Shown: positions 8,894 to 17,397, counted from the stretch's first letter. The stretch is 19,776 nt of DNA from CAYVQE01 sp964633205 (GCA_964633205.1 CAZWFN010000121.1:1-19776), one strand, 5' to 3'. Notes: generated by a model not told the origin, from the letters alone. Program-made: numbers and translations.

Positions 8894-8925
8894 CCGCACC
8901 GGCCCGGCGATGGCGGCCGGTGCGG
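8894..8925 (+). terminator. Strong hairpin between rpsB and tsf (attenuator-like)
   Basis: CCGCACCGGCC (8894-8904) and GGCCGGTGCGG (8915-8925) form an 11-bp perfect stem with a 10-nt loop, midway between rpsB and tsf. No T run follows. A partial terminator or RNA-processing hairpin at this place is known in E. coli and would make S2 more abundant in mRNA than EF-Ts. The same role here is inferred. Confidence 0.55.
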
Positions 8926-8946
8926 CTCGATCGAAAGGCGAAGGCG

Positions 8947-9861
8947 ATGGCGATTAGCGCGAAAGAGGTGAACGAGCTCAGGCAGAAGACGGGTGCCGGG
9001 ATCATGGACTGCAAGCGCGCCCTGCAGGAGACCGGTGGCGATATCGACAAGGCCGCGCTCTACCTGCGCGAGAAGGGTATGGCTTCGGCGGGCAAGAAGG
9101 CCAGCCGGGTGGCCGCCGAAGGCAAGGTGGAGTTCAAGATGGCCGACGATGGCCGCTCCGGGGCCCTGGCCGAGGTCAATTGCGAGACCGACTTCGTGGC
9201 CCGCGGCGACGACTTCCAGGGCTTCTGCGGCCAGGTGGTGGCCGAGGCGCTGACCGGCGACAAGACCGATCCGGCGCAGTTCGAGGACCAGCGCAAGGAC
9301 CTGGTGGCCAAGACGGGCGAGAACGTGGTCATCCGGCGGATGGCGCGCTTCGACCTGGACGAGGGCCAGCACGGCAAGGTCGAGGCCTACCAGCACATGG
9401 GCGGCAAGATTGGCGTCATGGTCCAGGTGCACGCCCCGAACGCCGAGGCCGCCGGCAGCCAGGACTTCGTGGACCTGTGCCGCGAGTTGGCCATGCACGT
9501 GGCCGCCGCCAGCCCCCAGTATCTGAGCTCGGACGAGGTGCCCGGCGACGTGGTCGAATCCGAGCGCGAGATCTACCGCAAGCAGGCCAGCGAGCAGGGC
9601 AAGCCGGAGCAGATCATCGACAAGATGGTCGAGGGCCGGCTGCGCAAGTGGTTCGCCGAGTTCTGCCTGCTCGATCAGCCCTGGGTGCGCGAGCAGAAGC
9701 AGAGCATCTCGGCCTTGCTCAAGGAGGTCAGCGGCAAGGTCGGCGGGAAGGTGGGCATCGGCCGCTTCGTCCGTTACCAGCTCGGCGAGGGCATCGAGAA
9801 GAAGCAGGACGATCTGGCCGCCGAGGTGCAGAAGCAGATCCAGGCCGCCAAGGGCGATTGA
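8947..9861 (+). CDS. tsf: Translation elongation factor Ts
   Basis: Guanine-nucleotide exchange factor for EF-Tu, 304 residues. The N-terminal UBA-like domain begins with the conserved A-K-E-V-N-E-L-R-Q-K-T-G-A-G-I-M-D-C-K and the core carries the diagnostic C-E-T-D-F-V-A-R. The frame is open upstream to 8920, but ATG 8947 gives the family N-terminus; AAAGG 8 bp upstream can act as ribosome site. It lies 88 bp after rpsB, with the strong hairpin between, and 22 bp before pyrH. Confidence 0.99.
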   Translation: MAISAKEVNELRQKTGAGIMDCKRALQETGGDIDKAALYLREKGMASAGKKASRVAAEGKVEFKMADDGRSGALAEVNCETDFVARGDDFQGFCGQVVAEALTGDKTDPAQFEDQRKDLVAKTGENVVIRRMARFDLDEGQHGKVEAYQHMGGKIGVMVQVHAPNAEAAGSQDFVDLCRELAMHVAAASPQYLSSDEVPGDVVESEREIYRKQASEQGKPEQIIDKMVEGRLRKWFAEFCLLDQPWVREQKQSISALLKEVSGKVGGKVGIGRFVRYQLGEGIEKKQDDLAAEVQKQIQAAKGD

Positions 9862-9883
9862 GCCAACCGCACAAGGGGTGCCC

Positions 9884-10618
9884 ATGGACATCGGGTTCAA
9901 GCGGGTGCTGCTGAAGCTCTCGGGTGAGGCGCTGCGCGGGGAGCGGGACGACACCGCGGCCACCCTGGACGCCGAGGTACTCAAGACCATCGCCGGCGAG
10001 ATCAAGGAGCTGCGTGCCCTGGGGCTCGAACTGGCGGTGGTCATCGGCGGCGGCAACCTGATCCGCGGCCTGGCGGCCGCCGACGCCGGCATCGACCGCA
10101 CCACCGGCGACTACATGGGCATGCTGGCCACCCTGATCAACTGCCTGGCCATGCAGGAGTGCCTCGAGCGCCAGGGCGTGGCCTCGCGGGTGATGACCGC
10201 CCTGCGGGTCGACGAGGTGGCCGAGCCCTACATCCGTCGCCGCGGGGTGCGCCACCTGGAAAAGGGCCGGGTGGTGCTATTGGCCGCCGGCACGGGCAAC
10301 CCCTACTTCACCACCGACACCGCCGCGGCGTTGCGGGCCATCGAGCTGAAGGCCGACGTGGTCATGAAGGCCACCCGGGTCGACGGCGTCTACGACGCCG
10401 ATCCGCTCAAGGATCCGAACGCCCGGCGTTTCGAGCACCTGTCCTACATGGACGTGCTCAAGCGCGATCTCAAGGTGATGGACGCCACTGCGGTGTCGTT
10501 GTGCATGGACAACCGGCTGCCGCTGCTGGTGTTCAAGCTGATGGAGCCGGGTAATCTGCTCAAGGCGGTCAAGGGCGAGAAGATCGGCACCCTGGTCGGA
10601 CAGGTGTCGGCGGGCTGA
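9884..10618 (+). CDS. pyrH: Uridylate kinase (UMP kinase)
   Basis: Phosphorylates UMP to UDP with ATP in pyrimidine nucleotide synthesis; bacterial type, amino-acid-kinase fold, 244 residues. Seen motifs: V-L-L-K-L-S-G-E-A-L at the N-terminus, G-G-G-N-L-I-R-G, the M-G-M-L-A-T-L-I-N dimer helix and G-T-G-N-P-Y-F-T-T-D-T-A-A-A-L-R-A. ATG 9884 is preferred over the in-frame GTG at 9878 because AAGGGG lies 5 bp before it and overlaps that GTG. It is the third gene of the operon, 54 bp before frr. Confidence 0.99.
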   Translation: MDIGFKRVLLKLSGEALRGERDDTAATLDAEVLKTIAGEIKELRALGLELAVVIGGGNLIRGLAAADAGIDRTTGDYMGMLATLINCLAMQECLERQGVASRVMTALRVDEVAEPYIRRRGVRHLEKGRVVLLAAGTGNPYFTTDTAAALRAIELKADVVMKATRVDGVYDADPLKDPNARRFEHLSYMDVLKRDLKVMDATAVSLCMDNRLPLLVFKLMEPGNLLKAVKGEKIGTLVGQVSAG

Positions 10619-10672
10619 GCCTGATCCGCAATGGTTGGCCGGTGCCCGGGGGGCGCCGAGGAGGTGGAGCCG

Positions 10673-11230
10673 ATGATCGACGATGTGGTCGCGGAACTGG
10701 ACGAAAAAGGATCCAAGACGATCGAGAGCTTCAAGCGCGAACTGGCCCGGGTACGGACCGGCCGCGCCAATCTGGCGGTGCTCGAGCCGGTGCGGGTCGA
10801 CTACTACGGGACCAAGGTGCCGCTGAACCAGGTGGCCACCGTATCCATCCCGGATGCCCGCCTGATCATGATCAAGCCCTGGGAGAAGGCGATGATCGGC
10901 GCGGTGGAGAAATCCATCAACAAGGCCGAGATCGGCTTGACCCCCCAGAGCGATGGCGAGGTGGTGCGGCTGCCGGTACCGGCCCTGACCGAGGAGCGGC
11001 GCAAGGAGCTGGTCAAGGGCGTTCGGCGCACGGGCGAGGAGTTCCGGGTGCGCATGCGCAACCACCGGCGCGAGGCCAACGACTTCCTCAAAGAGCTCGA
11101 GAAGAGTTCCGAGATCTCCGAGGACGACAAGAAGCGCGGTCTGGACCTGGTGCAGAAGAAGACCGACGCGGTCATCGAGCAGATCGACCAGCTGCTGGAA
11201 GAGAAGGAAAAGGAGATCATGGAGGTCTGA
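10673..11230 (+). CDS. frr: Ribosome recycling factor
   Basis: Splits post-termination ribosomes together with EF-G. It has 185 residues, exactly the usual length. The family signature R-V-R-T-G-R-A-N, the Y-Y-G-T-K-V-P-L-N-Q segment and the long C-terminal helix of domain I are all present. The start at 10673 follows GAGGAGG by 8 bp. The frame is open for 14 codons upstream, but these carry no family similarity. Confidence 0.99.
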   Translation: MIDDVVAELDEKGSKTIESFKRELARVRTGRANLAVLEPVRVDYYGTKVPLNQVATVSIPDARLIMIKPWEKAMIGAVEKSINKAEIGLTPQSDGEVVRLPVPALTEERRKELVKGVRRTGEEFRVRMRNHRREANDFLKELEKSSEISEDDKKRGLDLVQKKTDAVIEQIDQLLEEKEKEIMEV

Positions 11231-11255
11231 ACCGGCGCCCGGTTCGGAGCTGCCC

Positions 11256-11867
11256 ATGGCGCACCTGCGCATCGACCGCGTCCTCGGCTTCGAGCACGGG
11301 GTGCCACCCGCGCTCGGGGCCGCAGTCGCCGGCATCGGCCTGCTGTTCCTGTTGTTCGGCTGGCGCTTGCACCGATTCAGCGCAGCGGCATTCGGGTTCG
11401 CCCTAGGGGCCGTTCTCGGCCAGCTGGTGGCCCGTTGGATCCAGGTCGACCGCATGTGGGGAGTCATGGTGGGTGGTGTATCCTTCGCCTTGTTGTCCGG
11501 GCCGGTTTACCGGGCGACCGTGTTTCTGCTGGCCGGCTTGGCGGTGGGCGCGGTGGCCGGAGAGTTGGTGCGCCTGGCCGCACCGGGGGCCTTCACCTGG
11601 GGCTTCGCCCCCGGGTTCGCCATCGGCGGGATGCTGAGCTTGTGGCAGCTGCGCCACCTGGTCATCTTGGCCACCGCTCTGCTGGGGGCGGTGGCCCTGT
11701 GGTGGGGCGGGGCGGTGGCGGTCGGCGCCTGGCTGCTGCGGCCGGCGGCCACCTTTCACGTGCGCCACCCCGTCGCCAGCGCGGTCGTGGTCGTCCTGCT
11801 GTTCCTGATCGGCTGCGCCGTGCAGGTCCGCTTCAGCCCCCGTCGCCACGACGACGAGGAGGACTGA
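11256..11867 (+). CDS. Multi-pass membrane protein, TM7S3/TM198-like (DUF4203)
   Basis: An integral membrane protein of 203 residues with about seven hydrophobic segments (near 18-36, 41-59, 67-85, 87-105, 113-130, 134-160 and 172-190) and a charged His/Asp/Glu C-terminus. The repeated pattern of a small-residue-rich helix ending in F-G-W-R-L followed by F-x-F-A-L-G-A resembles the TM7S3/TM198 (DUF4203) family, whose function is unknown in bacteria. This is recognition by eye, not a search result. ATG has GGAG 6 bp upstream. It sits 25 bp after frr and 4 bp before uppS, a place where most bacteria have no gene, so it is an inserted member of the operon. Confidence 0.85.
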   Translation: MAHLRIDRVLGFEHGVPPALGAAVAGIGLLFLLFGWRLHRFSAAAFGFALGAVLGQLVARWIQVDRMWGVMVGGVSFALLSGPVYRATVFLLAGLAVGAVAGELVRLAAPGAFTWGFAPGFAIGGMLSLWQLRHLVILATALLGAVALWWGGAVAVGAWLLRPAATFHVRHPVASAVVVVLLFLIGCAVQVRFSPRRHDDEED

Positions 11868-11871
11868 GGCG

Positions 11872-12636
11872 ATGACGCCGCCGCGCATCGACCCGGCCAA
11901 CCTGCCGCGCCACATCGGCATCATCATGGATGGCAACGGCCGTTGGGCGCGCCAGCGGGGCTGGGTGCGCACCCGCGGCCACCGGGCCGGGTCGCATGCC
12001 GTGCGGCGGGTGGTGCGCGCCTGCCGCCGCCTGGAGATCGAGGTCCTGACGCTGTATGCCTTCTCGGCCCAGAATTGGGGTCGGCCGGAGCACGAGGTGC
12101 GCACCCTGATGAACCTGCTGGGCGAGTTCATCGTCAAGGAGTGGCAGGAGATCATGGAGCGCGAGATCCGGGTGGTACATCTGGGCGACTTGCGGCGGGT
12201 GCCGGCCGCGGTGCGCCAACAGCTGCGCGCGCTGGAGCGCGCCTCGGCCCGCAACCGGGCCATGACGCTGGCGCTGGCGTTGAGCTACGGCGCCCGCGAG
12301 GAGATGGTGCGCGCCGCGCGCAAGCTGATCCGGCGCAGCCTGGCCGGCAAGCTGGCGCCGGCCGAGGTGGACAGCGACACCATCGCCGCCGCCCTCGACA
12401 CGGCCCGGCTGCCCGACCCCGATCTGATCATCCGCACCGGCGGCGAGCGGCGGCTGTCGAACTTCATGTTGTGGCAGTGCGCCTATGCCGAGCTGTATTT
12501 CAGCGACCACCTGTGGCCGGACTTCAAGGTCGAGCATCTGCGGGCCGCAATCGCCGATTACCAGCATCGCCGGCGCCGCTACGGGTTGGTCGACGAGCAA
12601 CTCGATGCACCGGCGGGAGGACGCGAAAGTGGCTGA
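11872..12636 (+). CDS. uppS: Undecaprenyl diphosphate synthase
   Basis: cis-Prenyltransferase that extends farnesyl diphosphate with isopentenyl diphosphate to make the C55 lipid carrier for peptidoglycan and O-antigen synthesis; cytoplasmic face of the membrane. It has 254 residues. The catalytic Asp20 is in I-M-D-G-N-G-R-W-A, followed by R-x-x-G-H-R-A-G, the Y-A-F-S-x-x-N-W segment and the C-terminal R-T-G-G-E-R-R-L-S-N-F-M-L-W-Q motif that binds diphosphate. Its product pathway begins with the dxr enzyme encoded two genes downstream. It overlaps cdsA by 8 bp. Confidence 0.98.
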   Translation: MTPPRIDPANLPRHIGIIMDGNGRWARQRGWVRTRGHRAGSHAVRRVVRACRRLEIEVLTLYAFSAQNWGRPEHEVRTLMNLLGEFIVKEWQEIMEREIRVVHLGDLRRVPAAVRQQLRALERASARNRAMTLALALSYGAREEMVRAARKLIRRSLAGKLAPAEVDSDTIAAALDTARLPDPDLIIRTGGERRLSNFMLWQCAYAELYFSDHLWPDFKVEHLRAAIADYQHRRRRYGLVDEQLDAPAGGRESG

Positions 12637-13474
12637 AGGTGCGGCTGAGAAACGATCGGGCGCGGAGTTGCTGGCCCGGGTGCTGACAGCCGTGGTGGCC
12701 GGCCCGCTGGTGGTGTGGTTGACCTGGCTGGGCGGCTGGCCCTTTTCGATCCTGATCCTGGTCACCGCCGGCATCGCGCTATACGAGTTTCTGGGGATGG
12801 TCGAGCGCAGCTCGCCGGTGTGCCTGGTGGTCAGTTGGCTGTTGGGCCTGGGTCTGGCCTTCGGCTCGACCACCGCCTGGTTCGCCCAGCACGGCTGGCC
12901 GGTGTTGGTGGCCGGCCTACTGGTGCTGTTGCTGACACACCTGTTTTTCCCCGGGCCGGTGCGCGGCTCGGCCGATCGGGCCGCCATGTCGCTGCTGGGC
13001 GTTTTCTACGCCGGGGCGCTGCCGGCGGTGCTGCTGCAGCTGCGAGCATTCGAGCAAGGTTGGGCCTGGGTGCTGTTGACGATGATGATCACCTGGGGCG
13101 GCGACACCAGCGCCTACTTCGCCGGCCGTGCCTTCGGTCGCCACAAGCTGTATCCAGCCATCAGCCCCGGCAAGAGCTGGGAGGGGGCGGTGGGCGGCCT
13201 GGTCGGCTCGGCCCTGTTCGCCCTGCTGGCCTGGTGGTGGTTTTTCGATGGTCTGGGCCCGCTGCATGCGGTGGTGCTGGCACTGGTGGCCGGCGCCGTC
13301 GGCCAGGCGGGCGACCTGGTCGAGTCCATGCTCAAACGCAGCGTGGGCGTGAAGGATTCGGGCAAGCTGCTGCCGGGCCACGGGGGCTTGCTCGACCGCA
13401 TCGACGCCCTGATCTTCGCCGCCCCGGTGGTCTGGCTCTATGCCCACTACCTGCTGCAGTGGGAAGCGGCGTGA
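12629..13474 (+). CDS. cdsA: Phosphatidate cytidylyltransferase (CDP-diglyceride synthase)
   Basis: Makes CDP-diacylglycerol from phosphatidate and CTP, the branch point for membrane phospholipids. It has 281 residues and is strongly hydrophobic, with about eight membrane segments. The C-terminus shows the family signature S-V-G-V-K-D-S-G-K-x-L-P-G-H-G-G-x-x-D-R-x-D. GTG 12629 is chosen because GGGAGG lies 8 bp upstream and the protein then begins just before the first helix. An in-frame ATG at 12605 is less likely. It overlaps uppS by 8 bp and dxr by 4 bp, so translation is probably coupled. Confidence 0.97.
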   Translation: MAEGAAEKRSGAELLARVLTAVVAGPLVVWLTWLGGWPFSILILVTAGIALYEFLGMVERSSPVCLVVSWLLGLGLAFGSTTAWFAQHGWPVLVAGLLVLLLTHLFFPGPVRGSADRAAMSLLGVFYAGALPAVLLQLRAFEQGWAWVLLTMMITWGGDTSAYFAGRAFGRHKLYPAISPGKSWEGAVGGLVGSALFALLAWWWFFDGLGPLHAVVLALVAGAVGQAGDLVESMLKRSVGVKDSGKLLPGHGGLLDRIDALIFAAPVVWLYAHYLLQWEAA

Positions 13475-14667
13475 GCCGGCCGGTGCGCATCGCGGTTCTG
13501 GGCAGCACCGGCTCGGTGGGCTTGCAGGCGCTGGAGGTGGTGCGGGCCTATCCCGAGCGTTTCGCGGTGGTCGGTCTGGCCGCCGGCAGCCAGGTCGAGA
13601 CGTTGGCCGCCCAGGCGCTGGAGTTCGAACCGCAACGGCTGGCGCTGGCCGACGCCGCCGCCGCCGTCGCTCTGCGCGATCGGCTGCCGCGGCGGCTGGC
13701 GGCCCGGGTGCAGGACGGTGCGGTGGGCGTGGCCGATCTGGCTTCCATGGACGAGGCCGACACCGTGTTGGCGGCGGTGGTGGGCCAGGCCGGCCTGGCC
13801 GGGGTGGTGGCGGCGGTGCGTGCCGGCAAGCGGGTGGCGCTGGCCAACAAGGAGGCGCTGGTGATGGCCGGCGAGCTGGTGGTCGGCCTGGCGCGCGCCT
13901 CCGGCAGCCGCCTGGTGCCGGTCGACAGCGAGCACGCCTCGCTGGCCCAGCTGCTCGAGCCGCAACCGGCCGGGGCCTTGCGGCGGGTGGTGCTGACCGC
14001 CTCGGGGGGCCCGTTTCGCGACCGGAACGCCGCCCAGCTCGGCTCCGTCCGTCCGGCCGATGCGCTGGCGCATCCCAACTGGGACATGGGCGCCAAGATC
14101 AGCATCGACTCGGCGACCATGATGAACAAGGGCTTCGAGGTGATCGAGGCCCGCTGGTTGTTCGATCTGCCGCTGGAACGCATCGGCGTGCTGATCCATC
14201 CGGAGAGCCTGGTCCACGCCCTGGCCGAGCTGATCGACGGCAGCGTGCTGGCCCATCTGGGCCCACCCGACATGCGCTTGCCCATCGGCTGGGCCCTGGG
14301 CCACCCCGAGCGGCTCGACCTGGGCGCCCGGCTGGAGCGGTTCTCCTGGTTGGAGCTGGCCGCGGTCGGCGGCCTGACCTTCCGCCAGGCCGATCCGCAG
14401 CGCTGGCCCGCGTTGGCGCTGTGCCGCGAAGCAGCAGCCGCCGGGGGCGGCATGCCGGCGGCCCTGGCGGTGGCCGACGAGGTGCTGGTGGCAGCCTTTT
14501 TGGCAGAACGCATCTCTTTTCCGGCCATCACCGATCTGCTGGGCGAGGTGCTGGCCCGCCTCGGGCCGCTGCCGGCCGCCAGCCTCGATGAGGTGCTGGC
14601 CGCCGGCGCCGCCGGCGGCCGACTGGCGCGCTCCCTCTTGTCGAAGGGCGAGGGGACATCGGCTTAA
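13471..14667 (+). CDS. dxr: 1-deoxy-D-xylulose 5-phosphate reductoisomerase
   Basis: Second step of the MEP pathway: converts DXP to 2-C-methyl-erythritol 4-phosphate with NADPH. It has 398 residues. Seen: NADPH loop G-S-T-G-S-V-G at 11-17, N-K-E-A-L-V-M-A-G, the metal and substrate motif D-S-E-H-A-S-L, S-G-G-P-F-R, the A-T-M-M-N-K-G-F-E-V-I-E-A segment and H-P-E-S-L-V-H. GTG 13471 overlaps the cdsA stop as GTGA. The frame is open far upstream, but only as an antiphase shadow of cdsA. Its TAA overlaps the stop of the convergent gene in the sequence TTAA. In many bacteria rseP follows dxr, but here it does not. Confidence 0.98.
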   Translation: MSRPVRIAVLGSTGSVGLQALEVVRAYPERFAVVGLAAGSQVETLAAQALEFEPQRLALADAAAAVALRDRLPRRLAARVQDGAVGVADLASMDEADTVLAAVVGQAGLAGVVAAVRAGKRVALANKEALVMAGELVVGLARASGSRLVPVDSEHASLAQLLEPQPAGALRRVVLTASGGPFRDRNAAQLGSVRPADALAHPNWDMGAKISIDSATMMNKGFEVIEARWLFDLPLERIGVLIHPESLVHALAELIDGSVLAHLGPPDMRLPIGWALGHPERLDLGARLERFSWLELAAVGGLTFRQADPQRWPALALCREAAAAGGGMPAALAVADEVLVAAFLAERISFPAITDLLGEVLARLGPLPAASLDEVLAAGAAGGRLARSLLSKGEGTSA

Positions 14668-15584
14668 GGCTTGTTGAGGACCTTGTCGCGCAACAGCAGG
14701 AAGGTGCCGGCGCCGGCGGCCATGGTGGCCAGCAGCGACAGGATCAGGCCGGTCCCGACGCCCACCGAGTAGGTGCCCACCATCTCCGGATCGACCGCGG
14801 CCACGGCCGAGCCGGTGCTGAACATGCGTACCAACAGAAACAGCACGGCCAGCACCACCACGCCGGATTGGACGTAGAGGATGATGCTCTCGCGCTGCCG
14901 CCAATGAGAGTCCTGGCGCAGGTAGATCAGCGAACCCAGGCAGCCGGCCAACAGCAGCAAGAACCAGCCGCCCACCTCCAAGCCCGAGAGATCGCCCTGG
15001 CCCGAGATCGTGATCCACGGAAACAAGGGGAACAGGAACATGCCCAGCGCACCGCCGAGCACGATCTTGTCGGCTTTCTCGAGCCCCTTGAGGAAGGCGC
15101 CGATCTTGCTCAGGCTCTGCTCGACATCCTTTTGGACGCGGCTCGACTCTTCGCCCAGGCTGCCGGCGGAGTCCTTGGCCTTTTCCACCTGCTGCTTTTC
15201 GGCGTCGACCGCGGCCGGGGTCTTGGCGTTGCGGGCGCGTTTGGCTCGCAGCTCGGCCAGCTGCCGCTCGATCTCGTCGTCGCCTTCCTCCGGCTCTTCG
15301 TCCGGTTCGTCAGCGAAGGCTTCCTCTTCATCGTCGGCCGAGTTGACCACGTAGCGACCGCGCCTTCTCCGGCGGGCGGCCGGTGGGCTCTGCGGGGCGG
15401 GCTCATCCGGCTCGGCACCATCGGCTGGGGTGTCGTCGTCGAGCCCGTCGTCGTCCAGATTCGAAGGCCCGTCGGCCTCGGCGGTGTATTCGTCGCCGAG
15501 AAAGGAGGGATCGATGATCGCGTCGCAGTGGGCGCAGATGGACACACCATCGTCGTTCTCTCGGCCGCATTGCGGGCATTTCAT
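14664..15584 (-). CDS. Zinc-ribbon, acidic, four-helix membrane protein
   Basis: Not assigned to a named family. It has 306 residues, with a layout common among myxobacterial proteins of unknown function. Cys3, Cys6, Cys17 and Cys20 (C-P-Q-C ... C-A-H-C) form an N-terminal zinc ribbon. Residues 30-105 are strongly acidic, interrupted by Arg71-75. Residues about 103-170 are a charged, coiled-coil-like helix. Four membrane helices follow near 173-194, 205-223, 233-253 and 272-298. ATG 15584 has GGAGG 6 bp upstream, and the frame upstream of it lacks a site. It has its own near-consensus promoter (15619-15647), is divergent from the CpaF-type ATPase gene and meets dxr tail to tail with overlapping stops. 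A sensor or scaffold role is possible but not shown. Confidence 0.85.
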   Translation of the reverse strand: MKCPQCGRENDDGVSICAHCDAIIDPSFLGDEYTAEADGPSNLDDDGLDDDTPADGAEPDEPAPQSPPAARRRRRGRYVVNSADDEEEAFADEPDEEPEEGDDEIERQLAELRAKRARNAKTPAAVDAEKQQVEKAKDSAGSLGEESSRVQKDVEQSLSKIGAFLKGLEKADKIVLGGALGMFLFPLFPWITISGQGDLSGLEVGGWFLLLLAGCLGSLIYLRQDSHWRQRESIILYVQSGVVVLAVLFLLVRMFSTGSAVAAVDPEMVGTYSVGVGTGLILSLLATMAAGAGTFLLLRDKVLNKP

Positions 15585-15618
15585 CCGCAGCCTCCGCGCT
15601 CGCCACTCAGACGGACAG

Positions 15619-15647
15619 AGTGTAGTGCCGGCTGCCGCATGAGTCAA
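15619..15647 (-). promoter_or_regulatory. Promoter of the zinc-ribbon membrane protein gene
   Basis: On the minus strand TTGACT (15642-15647), a 17-bp spacer and TACACT (15619-15624). This gives a start near 15612 and a leader of about 28 nt. It is back to back with the promoter at 15671-15699, with 23 bp between the two -35 boxes. Confidence 0.75.
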
Positions 15648-15670
15648 TTCCGGCGTGGTTGGGAAAGCGC

Positions 15671-15699
15671 TTGCGGATCGACGAAACGGCAAATAAAAT
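15671..15699 (+). promoter_or_regulatory. Promoter of the CpaF-type ATPase operon
   Basis: TTGCGG (15671-15676), a 17-bp spacer and TAAAAT (15694-15699), which is one mismatch from the TATAAT consensus. Transcription would start near 15706, leaving a leader of about 20 nt with AGGAGG at 15716-15721. The A-rich -10 stands out in this GC-rich sequence. Confidence 0.75.
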
Positions 15700-15725
15700 C
15701 GGTAGGCTGAGAGGCAGGAGGCGCC

Positions 15726-17393
15726 ATGGCCGTGTCCGATATGTACGAGAAATCACTCAAGGCTTTCCTGAAGCCGATCGCCCACTTTCTCAACGATCCG
15801 CGGGTGAGCGAGGTGATGATCAACGGCCCCGAGGAAATTTGGGTCGAGAGCAGCGGCACCGTCTTCAAGACCGATGCCAGGTTCACGCCCGAAGGGCTGG
15901 AGGCGGCCGCGCGCAACATGGCCCAGTATGTCGGCCGCATCATCAACGACGAACGGCCGCGCCTCGATGCCCGGCTGCCGGACGGCTCCCGCATCCACGT
16001 GGTGCTGCCGCCGATCGGCCGCAAGGGCACCACCATCGCCATCCGCAAGTTCTTCCCGGGCAAGCTGACCGTGTCCCAGCTGGTGGATTTCGGCTCGATG
16101 ACCAAGGCCATGGCGCGGTTCATCGACGCCTGCGTGACCACCGCCCAGAATCTGGTGGTCTCCGGCGGGACCGGATCCGGCAAGACCACGCTGCTCAACG
16201 TCGTCTCCAGCCTGATACCCAACGAGGAGCGCATCCTGACCATCGAGGACTCGGCGGAGCTGCAGCTGCTGCAGGACCACCTGGTGCCCTTCGAGTCGCG
16301 GCCGCCCGACAAGTTCGGCAAGGGCGGGGTGTCGATGGCCGATCTGCTGGCTTCGGCCCTGCGCCTGCGCCCGGATCGGATCGTCATCGGCGAGGTGCGC
16401 GGCGGCGAGGCCTTCGATCTGATCCAGTCGATGAACACCGGCCACTCGGGCTCGATGTGCACCGTGCACGCCAACACCCCGACCGACACGCTGCGCCGGC
16501 TGGAGTCATTGTGCTTGATGAGTGCGGTGGACCTGCCCATGGTGGCGGTGCGCGCCCAGGTCGCCGCGGCCCTCAATGTGGTCATCCAGTGCGCCCGCTT
16601 CCACGACGGCTCGCGGCGGGTGACCCATGTGTCCGAGGTGTTGCCGCTGAACGAGAAAGGCGACTACCGCACCCAGGACATTTTCGTCTACACCATCACC
16701 GGCAAGGACGAGAACGGCAAGTTCGTCGGCTATCACGCGCCGACCGGCGTGCTGCCCACCTTCCTCAAGCAATGCCACGCCTACGGTTTCACCGAGATGG
16801 ACGAGTCCTTTTTCGACCCGGCCAGCTACGGGGTCGAACGGCCCAAGGTAGCCGCGGTACAGTCCTTCGAGACCAAGTGGGTGTCGCGGCTCGAAGGCGG
16901 CGAGGAGCACGGCGAGGGCCAGCCTTTCGAAGGAGAGCGGCTGGCCGAGTTGGAGAAGGCCTTCGCCATCTCGCTCGGTGATCGCGACACCGAGCCGCCG
17001 CCGAAGTGGGAAGAGGCCATGGGTTCCGAACCTCCCCCGGCGCAATCCGACGCGGAGGACGAGGACGACGAACCGGCGGCCGAGGCGGCCGCGGGCGGAG
17101 AGCGCGCCGCCGGGGATGCAGGCGCCGGGGACGAACCGGCCGCGCCGCAGGGTAAGGGGCAGGACGGAGCAGAATCCGGCCGGCCGGCGGGCAGCGGTCC
17201 CGGGCCGGCCTCGCGGCGGCTGGGTCTGAATCGGCCGCTGGAGCCCAAGTCGGACGAGGGCGGCAAGCCGCGATCAACGGCGGCGTCGATCCTGGCGCGG
17301 CAGATCTCGCGCCAGAAGAGCGGTCCCAGCGGCTCCAAGCCGAACCGGCGCCTGGGCATGCGGCCGCGGCCCAAGAAGGACGAGGAGGAGTAG
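15726..17393 (+). CDS. CpaF-family secretion ATPase (type II/IV, Tad-like)
   Basis: Hexameric ATPase of the type II/IV secretion and Tad pilus superfamily, 555 residues. The CpaF core fills residues 1-380: N-terminal domain with V-M-I-N-G-P-E-E-I-W-V, Walker A G-G-T-G-S-G-K-T at 147-154, Asp box T-I-E-D-S-A-E-L at 172-179, Walker B I-V-I-G-E-V-R-G at 219-226 with Glu223, and His box G-H-S-G-S-M-C-T-V-H-A-N at 239-250. All catalytic motifs are intact. Residues about 390-555 are an unusual tail: acidic and Ala/Gly/Pro-rich, then basic, with two R-R-L-G repeats, probably disordered. No pilin, prepilin peptidase, secretin or TadB/TadC gene is in the window. The first gene of a three-gene run, with AGGAGG 4 bp before ATG. 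I leave the symbol empty because a Tad role is not shown. Confidence 0.92.
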   Translation: MAVSDMYEKSLKAFLKPIAHFLNDPRVSEVMINGPEEIWVESSGTVFKTDARFTPEGLEAAARNMAQYVGRIINDERPRLDARLPDGSRIHVVLPPIGRKGTTIAIRKFFPGKLTVSQLVDFGSMTKAMARFIDACVTTAQNLVVSGGTGSGKTTLLNVVSSLIPNEERILTIEDSAELQLLQDHLVPFESRPPDKFGKGGVSMADLLASALRLRPDRIVIGEVRGGEAFDLIQSMNTGHSGSMCTVHANTPTDTLRRLESLCLMSAVDLPMVAVRAQVAAALNVVIQCARFHDGSRRVTHVSEVLPLNEKGDYRTQDIFVYTITGKDENGKFVGYHAPTGVLPTFLKQCHAYGFTEMDESFFDPASYGVERPKVAAVQSFETKWVSRLEGGEEHGEGQPFEGERLAELEKAFAISLGDRDTEPPPKWEEAMGSEPPPAQSDAEDEDDEPAAEAAAGGERAAGDAGAGDEPAAPQGKGQDGAESGRPAGSGPGPASRRLGLNRPLEPKSDEGGKPRSTAASILARQISRQKSGPSGSKPNRRLGMRPRPKKDEEE

Positions 17394-17397
17394 AGCG

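Noticed and set aside
12715..13470. Upstream in-frame extension of dxr through cdsA
   Set aside because: It is cdsA read in another frame. The dxr family N-terminus begins at GTG 13471.
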